Shown here: positions 1 through 9,314 of the stretch, piece by piece
Numbering within the stretch: position 1 is the first letter of the stretch
How the letters are laid out: the number at the start of each line of letters is the position of its first letter
NCBI RefSeq assembly: GCF_000797495.1
Contig: NZ_JTGN01000010.1
Location: 156,998 to 220,997, forward strand
Length of the DNA: 64,000 nt
Origin: Robinsoniella peoriensis
GTDB lineage: Bacteria; Bacillota; Clostridia; Lachnospirales; Lachnospiraceae
Direction of reading: 5' to 3'
Made by a program: the position numbers and the translations under genes
The notes under the pieces: model-generated
The model's database searches: none
What the model was told of the DNA's origin: nothing
What the model saw: only the letters and a program-made list of their open reading frames with translations

Positions 1-2
1 CT

Positions 3-647
3 AATTATGCACAGATTGATAATTTTAACTGGTGGTATGGAATGATTATGCCCGGTATGCTGACGATTGCCTGTACGCTAAGTGCCGGAATTGACAAGAA
101 ATTAAAAGACCAGGCAGTATTGGTTATGCCGGTTAAAATGAAACATATATGGTATGCGAAGACGGCTGTTATGGCAGAACGGTTTGCCATTTCCTGCCTG
201 CTGATTCTAATTGTTTCATTTGCGGAGGGAATATTATTTAAAGATACCGGATACCCCCTTGTTTCCAATTTATCTATGCTGGCTGGAACGGCACTGATGA
301 TCATAACTTCTCTGTGGCAGATTCCACTGTGTATGTTTCTGGGGTATAAGATTGGTATATTCCCAACCTTTATTATAAATCTGGCGGCATATATTGTATT
401 TAGTGCAACGGTTTCCTTAAGTAATTGGTGGATGGCAGTACCTTATACTTATACGGCAAGGCTGATGATACCTGCTATTGGAATTCTGCCCAACGGACTT
501 ATGGCTGAACCGGGAAGTTATACCTTTACACCGGAACTCCTTTCAAAGGGTGTTCTTTTGCCGGGAATTATATTATCTTTACTGCTGTTTGCCGTAATTA
601 CTTATCTTACAGGCAGATGGTATAAAAACAGGGAGGCGCAGAATTAA
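3..647 (+). CDS. Lantibiotic-immunity-type ABC transporter permease, MutE/EpiE-like (5' partial)
   Basis: The reading frame is open to the left edge, so the N-terminus lies outside the window. The protein is almost entirely hydrophobic, with about five to six membrane segments, and ends with a short basic tail. Its pattern (an SNWWMAVPYTY stretch, then PAIGILPNG) closely parallels the permease at 14083-14835, which has PWSWATRLMCPIIGVHPNG at the same place. Members of this family pair with a second permease and an ATPase (NisFEG, or CprABC of Clostridioides difficile) to expel cationic antimicrobial peptides from the membrane. The stop codon overlaps the start of the next gene by one base (TAATG), so the two are translationally coupled. 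The ATPase gene is presumably upstream of the window. The family call is from recognition of the sequence pattern and the gene order. Confidence 0.8.
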   Translation, partial: NYAQIDNFNWWYGMIMPGMLTIACTLSAGIDKKLKDQAVLVMPVKMKHIWYAKTAVMAERFAISCLLILIVSFAEGILFKDTGYPLVSNLSMLAGTALMIITSLWQIPLCMFLGYKIGIFPTFIINLAAYIVFSATVSLSNWWMAVPYTYTARLMIPAIGILPNGLMAEPGSYTFTPELLSKGVLLPGIILSLLLFAVITYLTGRWYKNREAQN

Positions 648-1399
648 TGAGAAGCTTATGGTATTTGTTAAAGGCAGATTTTATGAAGATGAGACATACG
701 GCATTTTTTCCGGTGCATATTCTGGTGCCATTGCTTGGGAATGTTCTCTTTCTGGCATATTTTGTGATTTCTCCCTGGGAGCCGGCAGGTAAAGTACAGG
801 CATATTTAGAAGTAGTGGCAATTGCGTTTCCACTGATTGGAGCAGTAGTAACCGCTATGGCGGCAGAGCAGGAGGCAATGGCAGGGGGATTTAAAGAAAT
901 GCTGTCACAGCAGTATCCAAGATGGAAAGTCTGGATCAGTAAATTTATTATGCTGTTTTTATCCGGTATGGCAGTAGCTGTTTTTACAATTGGAACCTTC
1001 TGGCTGGGATTTCGTTCTCTGCCGGGAACAGGTCAGGTTGATTTTTCTCTATTTGCATGGGCGGCGGTAATCATAATTTGCTGTCAGGTAATAATGTATA
1101 CGATTCATCTTATGGTGGGGATACGTTTTGGGAGAGGCGCACTTATGGGGCTTGCAGTGGTAGAATGCCTTGTGACAGCGCTGATGCTTACCGGGCTTGG
1201 TGATGAAATATGGGGCTTTTTACCTTGTTCCTGGGGGGCTAGACTGTGTGATTATTTTTTGTTATACTACCCACAGGGGCAGATGGAAATGTTTCTGGAC
1301 GCTGGAAAACCGGCAGGGATGTTCATTGCCACTATGGTTGTATTTCTGATATCACTGGTGTTTATTTCCCGTTTTGAAGGCAGAAAGAGTACATCTTAG
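647..1399 (+). CDS. Lantibiotic-immunity-type ABC transporter permease, MutG-like
   Basis: A 250-residue membrane protein with about six hydrophobic segments and a short cytoplasmic N-terminus (MRSLWYLLKADFMKMRHTAF). The layout, including AAEQEAMAGGFKEML after the second segment and PCSWGARLCDY near the end, matches the second permease of lantibiotic-immunity transporters. It parallels the paralogue at 14832-15596 (QEEELAGSFTGFL; PWSWPVKMAML). It starts on the stop codon of the preceding permease, and its 3' end lies 10 bases before the start chosen for the response regulator. This fits one operon: transporter, then regulator, then kinase. The role is inferred to be export or shedding of membrane-active peptides; the specific substrate cannot be read from the sequence. 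Confidence 0.8.
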   Translation: MRSLWYLLKADFMKMRHTAFFPVHILVPLLGNVLFLAYFVISPWEPAGKVQAYLEVVAIAFPLIGAVVTAMAAEQEAMAGGFKEMLSQQYPRWKVWISKFIMLFLSGMAVAVFTIGTFWLGFRSLPGTGQVDFSLFAWAAVIIICCQVIMYTIHLMVGIRFGRGALMGLAVVECLVTALMLTGLGDEIWGFLPCSWGARLCDYFLLYYPQGQMEMFLDAGKPAGMFIATMVVFLISLVFISRFEGRKSTS

Positions 1400-1409
1400 A
1401 GGAGCAGGT

Positions 1410-2072
1410 ATGGCAGAAATTTTAGCAGTGGATGACGAAAAAGGAATCCTTATGATTATTAAAAGTGCGCTGGAAAAATCCGGTCACCATGTCACGGCAT
1501 ATGACCGTGCGGATGAAGTATTGAAAATAAAAAAATATAATTTTGATTTGATATTACTGGATGTAATGATGCCGGGAACAGATGGTTTTACCCTGTGCCG
1601 GGAAATACGGGACAAAGTGGACTGTCCAATCTTGTTTCTGACGGCTAAGACCATGGAGTCCGACCTCATGACCGGGCTTAGCATCGGAGGCGATGATTAC
1701 ATTACGAAACCTTTTGGCATTGGAGAACTGAGGGCTAGGGTGGAAGCACATATTAGAAGGGATCACAGGCAGAAGAAAAATGCCTTTCATCTGTCGGGGC
1801 TGACATTCCAGCTGAAGGCAAAAGAAGTCTGGTTTCAGGAAAACCAGATTCTTTTCACGAAAAGTGAATATGAGATTTGTGAATACCTTGCGTTGAACCA
1901 CGGACAGGTTTTTTCCAAAGAGCGGATATACGAAGCGGTCTTTGGTTACGATAAAGAGAGTGACATTGCGGTAATAGTGGAGCATATTAAGAATATCAGA
2001 GGCAAGCTGTCTAAATATGACTGCTGTCCGATTGAAACGGTATGGGGTATGGGATATAAATGGAGAGATTAA
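1410..2072 (+). CDS. OmpR-family response regulator of the first immunity module
   Basis: A receiver domain (residues 1-115) is followed by a winged-helix Trans_Reg_C domain. The acidic pair Asp8-Asp9, the phospho-acceptor Asp51 in LDVMMPG and the conserved Lys in ITKPFG are all visible. The C-terminal part has SKERIYEAVFGYD and ends in ETVWGMGYKWRD, typical of this class. I chose the ATG at 1410 because GGAG lies six to nine bases upstream and the homology begins with MAEILAVDDE. An upstream ATG at 1374 would add 12 residues inside the permease gene. It is expected to act with the kinase that overlaps its 3' end, probably switching on the adjacent transporter in response to antimicrobial peptide (compare CprR, NisR). 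The target is inferred. Confidence 0.88.
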   Translation: MAEILAVDDEKGILMIIKSALEKSGHHVTAYDRADEVLKIKKYNFDLILLDVMMPGTDGFTLCREIRDKVDCPILFLTAKTMESDLMTGLSIGGDDYITKPFGIGELRARVEAHIRRDHRQKKNAFHLSGLTFQLKAKEVWFQENQILFTKSEYEICEYLALNHGQVFSKERIYEAVFGYDKESDIAVIVEHIKNIRGKLSKYDCCPIETVWGMGYKWRD

Positions 2073-3415
2073 AAAAGAAGACGACAATTACAAATATATT
2101 TACAAGATATGTGGTCTTTCTCGGGTTTGGAATACTGGCGGCGGCAGGAATTGTGATACTGATTCTGCAGGCATTGGCATACAGCGCAAGTGTGCTTCCG
2201 GCAAACTATTATGAACGCCAGATAGAGGCGTACAGGGACCAGATTGCAGAGAGTACAGATGTATCCGCTTTTATTCCCAGGGGATGCCTCTATGGCATAT
2301 ATGATGAAGATGGCATTTTCAGAAAGGGAAGTATAGAGGAAGACTTAAAGGATGAGGCTTATGACAACGCTGTAAAGGGAGCGAATACCATTCGGGATTA
2401 TTTTATTAAAACGGTACCTGTCACGGGAGGAACCTGCGTTATCTTATATAAGATAGCCATGAGCTTTACCAATCCGGTGCTTCAAAAATATCTTCCAAAC
2501 CCGCTGGTGTGTCTTGCAATTATATTTATACTGTTGACTTTGGGGATCATTATCTGGCTCTCCAGGCGGTTTGGAAAATTATTGTCCCGTGAGATTGCCG
2601 TACTGGAGCGGACCACGGAACAAATAAGGATGGAAGAACTTAATTTTGAGATGGAGAGTTCTGATATTAAAGAAATCAGCAATGTTCTGGATTCTTTTGC
2701 AAAACTGCGGAAAAATCTGAAAGATTCTTTGGAACAGCAGTGGAAACTGGAAGAGAGCAGAAGAGATCAGGTGGCGGCATTAAGCCATGACTTAAAAACA
2801 CCGCTCACTGTTTTGCGGGGAAATGCAGAGCTTTTATCCGAGACAGACCTGGATGAGGAACAGCAGATGTATAGTGGTAATATACTGCATAGTGCAGCAG
2901 AGATGCAGGGTTATATCCGTATGCTGCTGGATATTAACAGTGCCCGCAGGGAGTTTGAAATTTTTCGAAAAGAGACCAATCCGCAGGTTTTGATGGAAGA
3001 AGTGGTATCTCAGGCAAAAATACTGGTTTTGGAGAAATCCATAGGGATAGAAGTGGACCTGAGGAATCTGCCGGAGCAAATGGCTTTGGATGAGTCTGCT
3101 TTTTGCAGGGCAGTCATGAATGCATTTGCCAATGCAGTGGAATACACACCGGATGGGGGAAAAATAAAGATCAGTGGATTTGAAGAAGACAATCATCTGG
3201 CAGTCTGCATTGAGGATTCAGGCAGAGGATTTACAGAGGAGGAGATCAAACGGGCTTTTGAACAATTTTACCAGGGTGATAAGAGCAGAAATTCAAAACT
3301 TCATTATGGGATGGGACTGTTTATTGCAAAAAGTGTTACCGAGGCACACGGGGGCCGGATTGAACTGGGTAATTCCAGGGGACTTGGGGGTGCAAGGGTG
3401 TTAATGGTGTTCTGA
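2060..3415 (+). CDS. Sensor histidine kinase of the first immunity module
   Basis: A 451-residue membrane kinase with TM1 at about residues 14-40, an extracellular loop of about 100 residues, TM2 at about 148-168, and a HAMP-like linker. The HisKA dimerisation box has the phospho-acceptor His243 in ALSHDLKTPL. The HATPase_c domain shows an N-box (NAFANAVEYT), a G1 box (EDSGRGF) and a G2 box (GMGLFIAKSV). The start lies 13 bases inside the response regulator gene without a strong Shine-Dalgarno, which suggests coupled translation. It most likely senses a membrane-active peptide and phosphorylates the regulator encoded just upstream, as CprK or NisK do. The loop sequence is not conserved enough for me to name a ligand. 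Confidence 0.87.
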   Translation: MERLKKKTTITNIFTRYVVFLGFGILAAAGIVILILQALAYSASVLPANYYERQIEAYRDQIAESTDVSAFIPRGCLYGIYDEDGIFRKGSIEEDLKDEAYDNAVKGANTIRDYFIKTVPVTGGTCVILYKIAMSFTNPVLQKYLPNPLVCLAIIFILLTLGIIIWLSRRFGKLLSREIAVLERTTEQIRMEELNFEMESSDIKEISNVLDSFAKLRKNLKDSLEQQWKLEESRRDQVAALSHDLKTPLTVLRGNAELLSETDLDEEQQMYSGNILHSAAEMQGYIRMLLDINSARREFEIFRKETNPQVLMEEVVSQAKILVLEKSIGIEVDLRNLPEQMALDESAFCRAVMNAFANAVEYTPDGGKIKISGFEEDNHLAVCIEDSGRGFTEEEIKRAFEQFYQGDKSRNSKLHYGMGLFIAKSVTEAHGGRIELGNSRGLGGARVLMVF

Positions 3416-3499
3416 TGAACGTAATTGCTGCATCCAGTTTTTTTGACATTTGCCGGTTTGGGAAGTATAATAACTACACAGGAAAAAGGAGGGCATTGG

Positions 3500-4720
3500 A
3501 TGCGTATATTACACACCGCCGACTGGCATCTGGGTAAAAATCTGGAGGGCAGAAGCCGGCTGGATGAACAGGAACTGTTCCTGGAAGACTTTGTGAAAAT
3601 AGTAGAAGAAAATAACCCGGATCTTGTGTTGATTGCGGGTGATATCTATGATTCCGCCAACCCGTCCGCCCGTGCTGAGAAGCTTTTTTACGATACCTTG
3701 AAAAGGATATCAGGTCAGGGTAAAAGGATAACGGTGGTCATTGCAGGAAACCATGATAATCCACAGCGGCTTGTAGCAGCGACGCCTCTGGCTATGGATC
3801 ATGGTATTATTATGGTGGGTACGCCAAAAACGGTGATTTCTCCGGGGCGGTATGGACAACATCAGGTGACGGAATCCAATGAGGGATATGTAGAGATCGA
3901 TCTGGGTGCGGAAAGGGCGGTAATACTGACGATTCCGTTTCCAAGTGAAAAGAGATTAAATGAAGTGCTCTATGGAGATATGGATACGGATGAGCAGCGG
4001 CTGCTTACCTATGGGGATCGGATGAAGCAGCTTTTCACCTCTCTGGAAGGACATTTTCGGGAAGATACGGTAAATCTTATCGTATCTCATTTGTTTGTCA
4101 TGAACAGTGTGGAAGGCGGGTCAGAGCGAAGCATTCAATTGGGCGGCAGTTATATCGTAGGCGGGGATATTTTCCCTGAAAAGGCCCAGTACATTGCGCT
4201 GGGACATATTCACAAACCGCAGGTAGTGCCGGGAAACCACATTGCACGTTACAGCGGGGCACCCCTCCAATATCACAGAGGGGAAGAGATCTATCAGAAG
4301 CAGGTGCTTTTGGTGGATGTAAGTGCCCATGGAGAAGCAAAGATCACGTCGATTCCTCTGAAACAGTATAAGCCCATTGAAGTATGGCGCTGCAAAAGTG
4401 TAACGGATGCGATTTCCCTGTGCCAGGATAATGCAGAGAAAGTCTGCTGGGTTTATCTGGAGATTGAAACGGGACGGGCGATTCTGGAAGATGAGATCAA
4501 ACAGATGAAACAGTTAAAGGAAGATATCCTGGAGATACATCCCATTTTTCCGGAGACCCAAAGAGAAGAGGGTGAATACCGGTTTCGGGAGAGGCCGTTT
4601 CATGAGCTGTTCCAGGAATTTTATCTCCATGAACGGGGTGTTCCGGCTCCGGAGGAAACCATGGAGGTATTGCTGGGGTTATTGGGAAAGGATGTGGAAC
4701 ATGAGACCGATCAGACTTAA
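3500..4720 (+). CDS. sbcD: Exonuclease subunit SbcD (Mre11-type nuclease)
   Basis: A 406-residue metallophosphoesterase of the SbcCD DNA double-strand break and hairpin-processing nuclease. The metal-binding motifs follow in order: ILHTADWHLGK near the N-terminus, IAGDIYDSANP, AGNHDNPQR, VSHLF and ALGHIHKPQ. A C-terminal SbcD cap domain follows. The start at 3500 is preceded by AAGGAGG, and the catalytic homology begins at once. A longer frame from 3425 would only add residues without homology. The 3' end overlaps sbcC by 20 bases, so the two subunits are made from one coupled message, as usual. Together they cleave hairpins at replicated palindromes. This is of interest here because the window contains a palindrome of about 0.9 kb near 40 kb. 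Confidence 0.96.
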   Translation: MRILHTADWHLGKNLEGRSRLDEQELFLEDFVKIVEENNPDLVLIAGDIYDSANPSARAEKLFYDTLKRISGQGKRITVVIAGNHDNPQRLVAATPLAMDHGIIMVGTPKTVISPGRYGQHQVTESNEGYVEIDLGAERAVILTIPFPSEKRLNEVLYGDMDTDEQRLLTYGDRMKQLFTSLEGHFREDTVNLIVSHLFVMNSVEGGSERSIQLGGSYIVGGDIFPEKAQYIALGHIHKPQVVPGNHIARYSGAPLQYHRGEEIYQKQVLLVDVSAHGEAKITSIPLKQYKPIEVWRCKSVTDAISLCQDNAEKVCWVYLEIETGRAILEDEIKQMKQLKEDILEIHPIFPETQREEGEYRFRERPFHELFQEFYLHERGVPAPEETMEVLLGLLGKDVEHETDQT

Positions 4721-7700
4721 GATACGGGGACTGAACAGCTTTGTTGAAGAACAGACAATTGATTTTACGGAGCTTGCCAAGCGTGGCTTCTTTGGAATCT
4801 TCGGTCCTACGGGAAGCGGAAAATCTACCATACTGGACGGGATGATTATGGCATTGTACGGAATAAAAGCCATGTCCCGGGGAACAAATGAATTTATTAA
4901 CAAGAACTGCCAGAGCGCTTCTGTCAGCTATGAATTCCAGGTTACCGGTGTCAGGGCAAAGCGCTACCGGGTAGAACGGGAATTTAAGCTGACTACCCAG
5001 GGAACGAAAGCCGGGAAATGTAAACTGGTGGATGTTACAGAGGAAGAATTAATATTAGAGGATACCGTGAAAGGAGTGGATCGTGCCTGTGCGGATATTA
5101 TCGGACTGACTGCTGATGATTTTATGCGGACAGTTGTACTTCCACAGGGGAAATTCAGTGAATTCCTAAAAGTCAGCGGGAAGGACAGAAGAGAAATTCT
5201 GGAGCGCCTGTTCCGTCTGGAAGAATACGGTAAAGGGTTGGAGGAAAAGCTGAACAGTGCCTTGAATGAGGAGAGGGCAAAACGGTCGAATATCCAGGGG
5301 CAGATGGAGGCCTATGTTCTTGCCAGTGAAGAACTGCTGGAGCAGCGCAGCAGGCAGCTGGAAGAGGGAAAGCAGCTTCTGGCTAAGACAGAACAGGAGT
5401 TTCGGATTACGGGGGAAACGTACCAGGAATTTCTGACAGTCCGTTTTTTAATGAAAGAGCGGGAGGTGCATGAACAAAGGCTTGGTGAACTGACAAAACA
5501 GTCAGAAAAAATAGCCCTGCGGGAAGAAAAACTGAAAGCTGCAGACCGAGCCGGGGGTATAGCGCCCATGCTGGTATCTTATGAGGAACTGGCAAGACAG
5601 GAAAGAATGCTGCAGGATCAGATCCGGGAGTGGGAGCTCCGGCTGGAAGAGACGAATGCAAGGAAAAAGGAGAAAGAATTATCATTTCAGAATATTGCAA
5701 GGCAGAGGGAAGAGCAGGAAAGCGGCATCCGCTTAAAGCTGCAGAGTGCCAAAGAGGCATGGGAGCAGTGGAAAGAACTTCCGGGCATGCAGCAGCAGCA
5801 GCAGGAGCTTCAAAAGAAGTTGTCTATGCAGCAGGAACAGTTGAAAGATCTTGAAAAGAAACAGGAACATCTGATTCAGGAGGAAATAACAGAAAGCCAG
5901 AATATTCATAAACTGGAAACGAGCCTTCTGGAGTTAAAAGTAACGGCAGATTACCGGGATCAGATTGAATATGGTATTCATCAGAGTGAATCCGTAAATA
6001 AATCTAAAAAGGATCTGAACAGCCAGGAAAATAAGCGGACAGCCGGCATCAAAAAACTTCAGAAAGAAGAAGTTACTGCAAATGAATTCTCCGAAAAATT
6101 AGAGGAAAAATTCAGGGAAAGACAGCAGATTACGGAACAGTTAACAAAATTAAAGCAAGGTATCAGAGACAGGCAGATAGCACTTCTTCGCAAAGAACTG
6201 AAGGAAGGAGAGCCCTGTCCTGTATGCGGTGGGAGACACCATGAGTGGGGAAAAGACACTGAACAGACAGATGGCTTTCAGCCGGGTGAAGAAAACCAGG
6301 TAGAAAATCTGGAGGAAATGCTGGAAACATGCAATGCTGAAATCCAAATGCTGGAGCGGAAAAAGGACAGCCAGGCAGGTATTATAAATCTTCTGTCCCG
6401 CCAGCAGGAGGAACTGCAGGCAGAGATTAAAATAGCCGGGACTGACTGGGAAAATCAGAATGCCTTATTACTGGATTTGCAGTCACAAACGGGGATACTG
6501 GATTTTAAAGAGGAAAAGAAAAGGATTCAGAGCCTTGACAAAGACAGGGAAGAAAGAGAAGAACAGCTGCAAAGGGCAAGGCAGTCACTGAGTGATAACC
6601 GGGATTTACAGAAGAATATCCTGGCAAATATCAGTACAGGTAAAGAAGCTGCAAATAAAATACAGCTGGAGCTGATACCTCTTGAGAGCAGTATTCGGGA
6701 GAAGAAAAGGCAGGTTGCAGAAAAAATCGGAAATGAAATGAATCCGGAAGCCTGTGTAACATTACTGGAAAAAGAACTTTCTTCACTGCTGGAGAAATAC
6801 GAGAGATACAGACTGGAATTTCAACAGGCAACGGAGGAAAGCCAGTCGATAAAGCAGCAGTCAGATCAATTGCTTGGGCAGCTTGAAGGTAATAAGAATG
6901 CCCGTGTGAAATCGGAGGAGAGCTTAAAGCAAGAGATGACCCGTCTGAACTTTGCAGATATGGAAGAAGTGAAAAATGCTGTTTTAGACAAAAAGCAATA
7001 TCAGGAGTTTGAAAAGTCTATTGATAATCATTATAATGAATTAAGAGAGTGTTCTTTGAAGATAAAGGAAACCGGTGAAAAGCTGGGTGGAAGAGCTGTA
7101 TCGGAAGCAGAAATAAAAAAATTAAATGTGAAGTGCCAGGGGCTTGAAGCTGCGCTGAACAAACAAAAGGAGCAGCTGGGTGAATGGAAACAACAGGTGA
7201 AAAGTATTAAGGGCAATCTGGAGAAAAAGAAGAAGCTCAGGGAAGAACTGGATGCCGTGGAGCATCAGATCAGTATTCTGGAGGATTTAAAAGGGGTCAG
7301 CCGGGGAAAACGGTTTGTAGAATATATGGCGGCAGAGCGCCTGAAGTATATTTCCAGAAGTGCATCCAGACGGCTGTCAGAGATTACAAACGGTAATTAT
7401 GAGCTGGAAACGAATCTGGAAGGAGAATTTGTGATTCGGGACAATAAAAACGGTGGGGTGTTAAGAGCTCCGGCAACCCTTTCCGGCGGAGAGACATTTG
7501 TGACTTCTTTAGCGCTTGCCTTATCCCTGTCCGAAGAAATCCAGCTTAAGGGAACAGCGCCGCTGGAACTGTTTTTCCTGGATGAAGGATTTGGTTCCCT
7601 GGACGAGAATCTTCTGGATGTAGTTATGACATCCCTGGAGCGGATTCACAATGAACATCTGAAAGTAGGAATCATCTCTCATGTGGAATCAGTAAAGGCA

Positions 7701-7778
7701 AGGGTTCCGGTACGGCTGATTGTCAGTCCGGCACAAAGCGGTATCAGCGGAACTAAAGTGGAGATAGAGCATGTGTAA
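4701..7778 (+). CDS. sbcC: Exonuclease subunit SbcC (Rad50-type SMC ATPase)
   Basis: A 1025-residue SMC-like protein. The N-terminal Walker A is GPTGSGKST (residues 35-43). Two long coiled coils flank the zinc-hook motif CPVC (Cys506 and Cys509). The C-terminal lobe carries the ABC signature LSGGE and Walker B FFLDEGFGSLD. It forms a complex with SbcD, powering ATP-dependent opening and nuclease action on DNA ends and hairpins. I chose the ATG at 4701, within the last codons of sbcD, because the homology begins there with MRPIRLKIRGLNSF. The open frame extends upstream to 4572 but that part is out-of-frame sbcD. Length and domain order are normal for a Firmicute SbcC. Confidence 0.96.
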   Translation: MRPIRLKIRGLNSFVEEQTIDFTELAKRGFFGIFGPTGSGKSTILDGMIMALYGIKAMSRGTNEFINKNCQSASVSYEFQVTGVRAKRYRVEREFKLTTQGTKAGKCKLVDVTEEELILEDTVKGVDRACADIIGLTADDFMRTVVLPQGKFSEFLKVSGKDRREILERLFRLEEYGKGLEEKLNSALNEERAKRSNIQGQMEAYVLASEELLEQRSRQLEEGKQLLAKTEQEFRITGETYQEFLTVRFLMKEREVHEQRLGELTKQSEKIALREEKLKAADRAGGIAPMLVSYEELARQERMLQDQIREWELRLEETNARKKEKELSFQNIARQREEQESGIRLKLQSAKEAWEQWKELPGMQQQQQELQKKLSMQQEQLKDLEKKQEHLIQEEITESQNIHKLETSLLELKVTADYRDQIEYGIHQSESVNKSKKDLNSQENKRTAGIKKLQKEEVTANEFSEKLEEKFRERQQITEQLTKLKQGIRDRQIALLRKELKEGEPCPVCGGRHHEWGKDTEQTDGFQPGEENQVENLEEMLETCNAEIQMLERKKDSQAGIINLLSRQQEELQAEIKIAGTDWENQNALLLDLQSQTGILDFKEEKKRIQSLDKDREEREEQLQRARQSLSDNRDLQKNILANISTGKEAANKIQLELIPLESSIREKKRQVAEKIGNEMNPEACVTLLEKELSSLLEKYERYRLEFQQATEESQSIKQQSDQLLGQLEGNKNARVKSEESLKQEMTRLNFADMEEVKNAVLDKKQYQEFEKSIDNHYNELRECSLKIKETGEKLGGRAVSEAEIKKLNVKCQGLEAALNKQKEQLGEWKQQVKSIKGNLEKKKKLREELDAVEHQISILEDLKGVSRGKRFVEYMAAERLKYISRSASRRLSEITNGNYELETNLEGEFVIRDNKNGGVLRAPATLSGGETFVTSLALALSLSEEIQLKGTAPLELFFLDEGFGSLDENLLDVVMTSLERIHNEHLKVGIISHVESVKARVPVRLIVSPAQSGISGTKVEIEHV

Positions 7779-7796
7779 AGGAAGAAGGAGCATAGT

Positions 7797-9239
7797 ATGA
7801 AGGCATATTTAAGAAGACACTGGCTTATCATTACTATCATAGCCATTATTTTATATCTCGTAATCGGAATGCTGGCACCTTTTCTGGAAATGAAAAAGGT
7901 CAGTGCAGACTATAAGGCGGGATCCAGTGCAGATAAATATTATTCCGATACCCTGTCGGTAGACCGGGCATATATTGTGGAAGACAGTATGGATGCTCTG
8001 GATGAGCGGATCAGGATGATTGAGCAGGCAAAGGAGCGGATTATTTTATCCACCTTTGATATGCGTCCGGGATACAGCACAAGAGATATACTGGCGATGA
8101 TCTTAAATGCGGCAGACCGTGGGGTGAAAGTTCAGATTCTGGTAGATGGAATCAGCGGCTTAATCCGAATGGAGGGAAAAGAGCTTTTTTATGCGGTTTC
8201 CAGTCATCCCAACATTGAGGTGCGCATTTATAATATGCCAAACCCGGTAAAGCCCTGGACATTTCATGGAAGAATGCATGATAAATATTTGATTGTTGAC
8301 GATCAGTATTACCTTTTAGGCGGCAGAAATACATTTGACTATTTCCTTGGAAGCTATATCGAAGATGACAAGAGCCTGGATCGGGAAGTTTTTATTTATA
8401 ATACAGCGGCAGGGACGGACCGGACTAAGGAAAGTTCCCTGTTTGAACTGGAGTCCTATTTTAATGAAATGTGGGATTACAAGTACTGCAGAGTCTTTCA
8501 TTCCGACAGCAGGCTTCAGGAAAAAGACAGTGTAAAAGCCGAGGTGGATTCCTTAAAACAGCATTACCGGGAAATAAAAAAAGAAAAACCGGAGTTATTT
8601 GTTAAAGATGATTATTTTGATAAGGTGACGGTTCCAACTAATAAGGCAACACTGGTTTCCAACCCCAAAGATATCTATGGAAAAGAACCCACTGCATGGT
8701 ATGAAATGCAGCAATTGATGGCACATGCAAAAGAGCGGGTGGTATTACATACCCCATACGCTGTCTTAAGTAACGATATGTACCAGGGAATGAAAGAAAT
8801 CAGTGAAACCGGCGTTGATTTCACCATGCTGATCAATTCGGTGGAAAACGGTGATAATATTGTTGCTTCATCGGATTATCTGAAAAATAAAGGAAAGATC
8901 ATTGATACCGGAGTGCAGATCTATGAATATGACGGGGGTGAGTCTTATCATGGGAAATCCATCTTAATTGATGATGATATTTCGATTGTAGGATCTTATA
9001 ATCTGGATCTTCGAAGCACTTATGTGGATACGGAATTGATGCTGGTTGTAGACAGCAAAGAGCTAAACAAACAATTAGAGGGTTATATGGACAAACTGCA
9101 GCAGGATGCCAGAAAAGTCATAGATGAAGATACTTATGAGACACCCGCACATGTAAAAGTGGCGGAGGTTCCTTTTATTAAGAAAGTGATCTGGAAGGTG
9201 CTGGGAGTAGTGCTGGGACCCTTCCGCGTGATGATCTGA
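7797..9239 (+). CDS. Phospholipase D / cardiolipin synthase-like membrane protein
   Basis: A 480-residue protein with one N-terminal membrane anchor (about residues 9-29) followed by two PLD-type catalytic modules. Their HxKxxxxD signatures are HDKYLIVDD at residues 161-169 and HGKSILIDD at residues 385-393. Each is followed by the small-residue motif typical of the fold (GGRNTFDY; GSYNLDLRS). Such enzymes form or hydrolyse phosphodiester bonds in phospholipids. Cardiolipin synthases usually have two N-terminal helices and a slightly different spacing, so the exact reaction is left open. The gene begins 18 bases after sbcC behind GGAAGAAGGAG and is probably in the same transcript. The run of genes ends at the hairpin at 9254-9300. 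Confidence 0.82.
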   Translation: MKAYLRRHWLIITIIAIILYLVIGMLAPFLEMKKVSADYKAGSSADKYYSDTLSVDRAYIVEDSMDALDERIRMIEQAKERIILSTFDMRPGYSTRDILAMILNAADRGVKVQILVDGISGLIRMEGKELFYAVSSHPNIEVRIYNMPNPVKPWTFHGRMHDKYLIVDDQYYLLGGRNTFDYFLGSYIEDDKSLDREVFIYNTAAGTDRTKESSLFELESYFNEMWDYKYCRVFHSDSRLQEKDSVKAEVDSLKQHYREIKKEKPELFVKDDYFDKVTVPTNKATLVSNPKDIYGKEPTAWYEMQQLMAHAKERVVLHTPYAVLSNDMYQGMKEISETGVDFTMLINSVENGDNIVASSDYLKNKGKIIDTGVQIYEYDGGESYHGKSILIDDDISIVGSYNLDLRSTYVDTELMLVVDSKELNKQLEGYMDKLQQDARKVIDEDTYETPAHVKVAEVPFIKKVIWKVLGVVLGPFRVMI

Positions 9240-9253
9240 TGCAGGACAAATAA

Positions 9254-9300
9254 GGAGCTGGGTCATAGATGGTTTCCCATCTGTGATTCAGCTCCCTTTC
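9254..9300. terminator. Bidirectional terminator hairpin
   Basis: GGAGCTG at 9254-9260 pairs with CAGCTCC at 9289-9295. The arms continue inward through (A/G)TCATAGATGG and CCATCTGTGA(T/C) around a small loop, giving a stem of about 19 bp with few mismatches. A pyrimidine-rich tract follows on the plus strand. It sits between the 3' ends of two convergent genes. Confidence 0.75.
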
Positions 9301-9314
9301 TGCTTAAAAAGCGA

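Noticed and set aside
5312..7216. Several minus-strand frames inside sbcC
   Set aside because: Shadows of coiled-coil codons in a clear sbcC gene.
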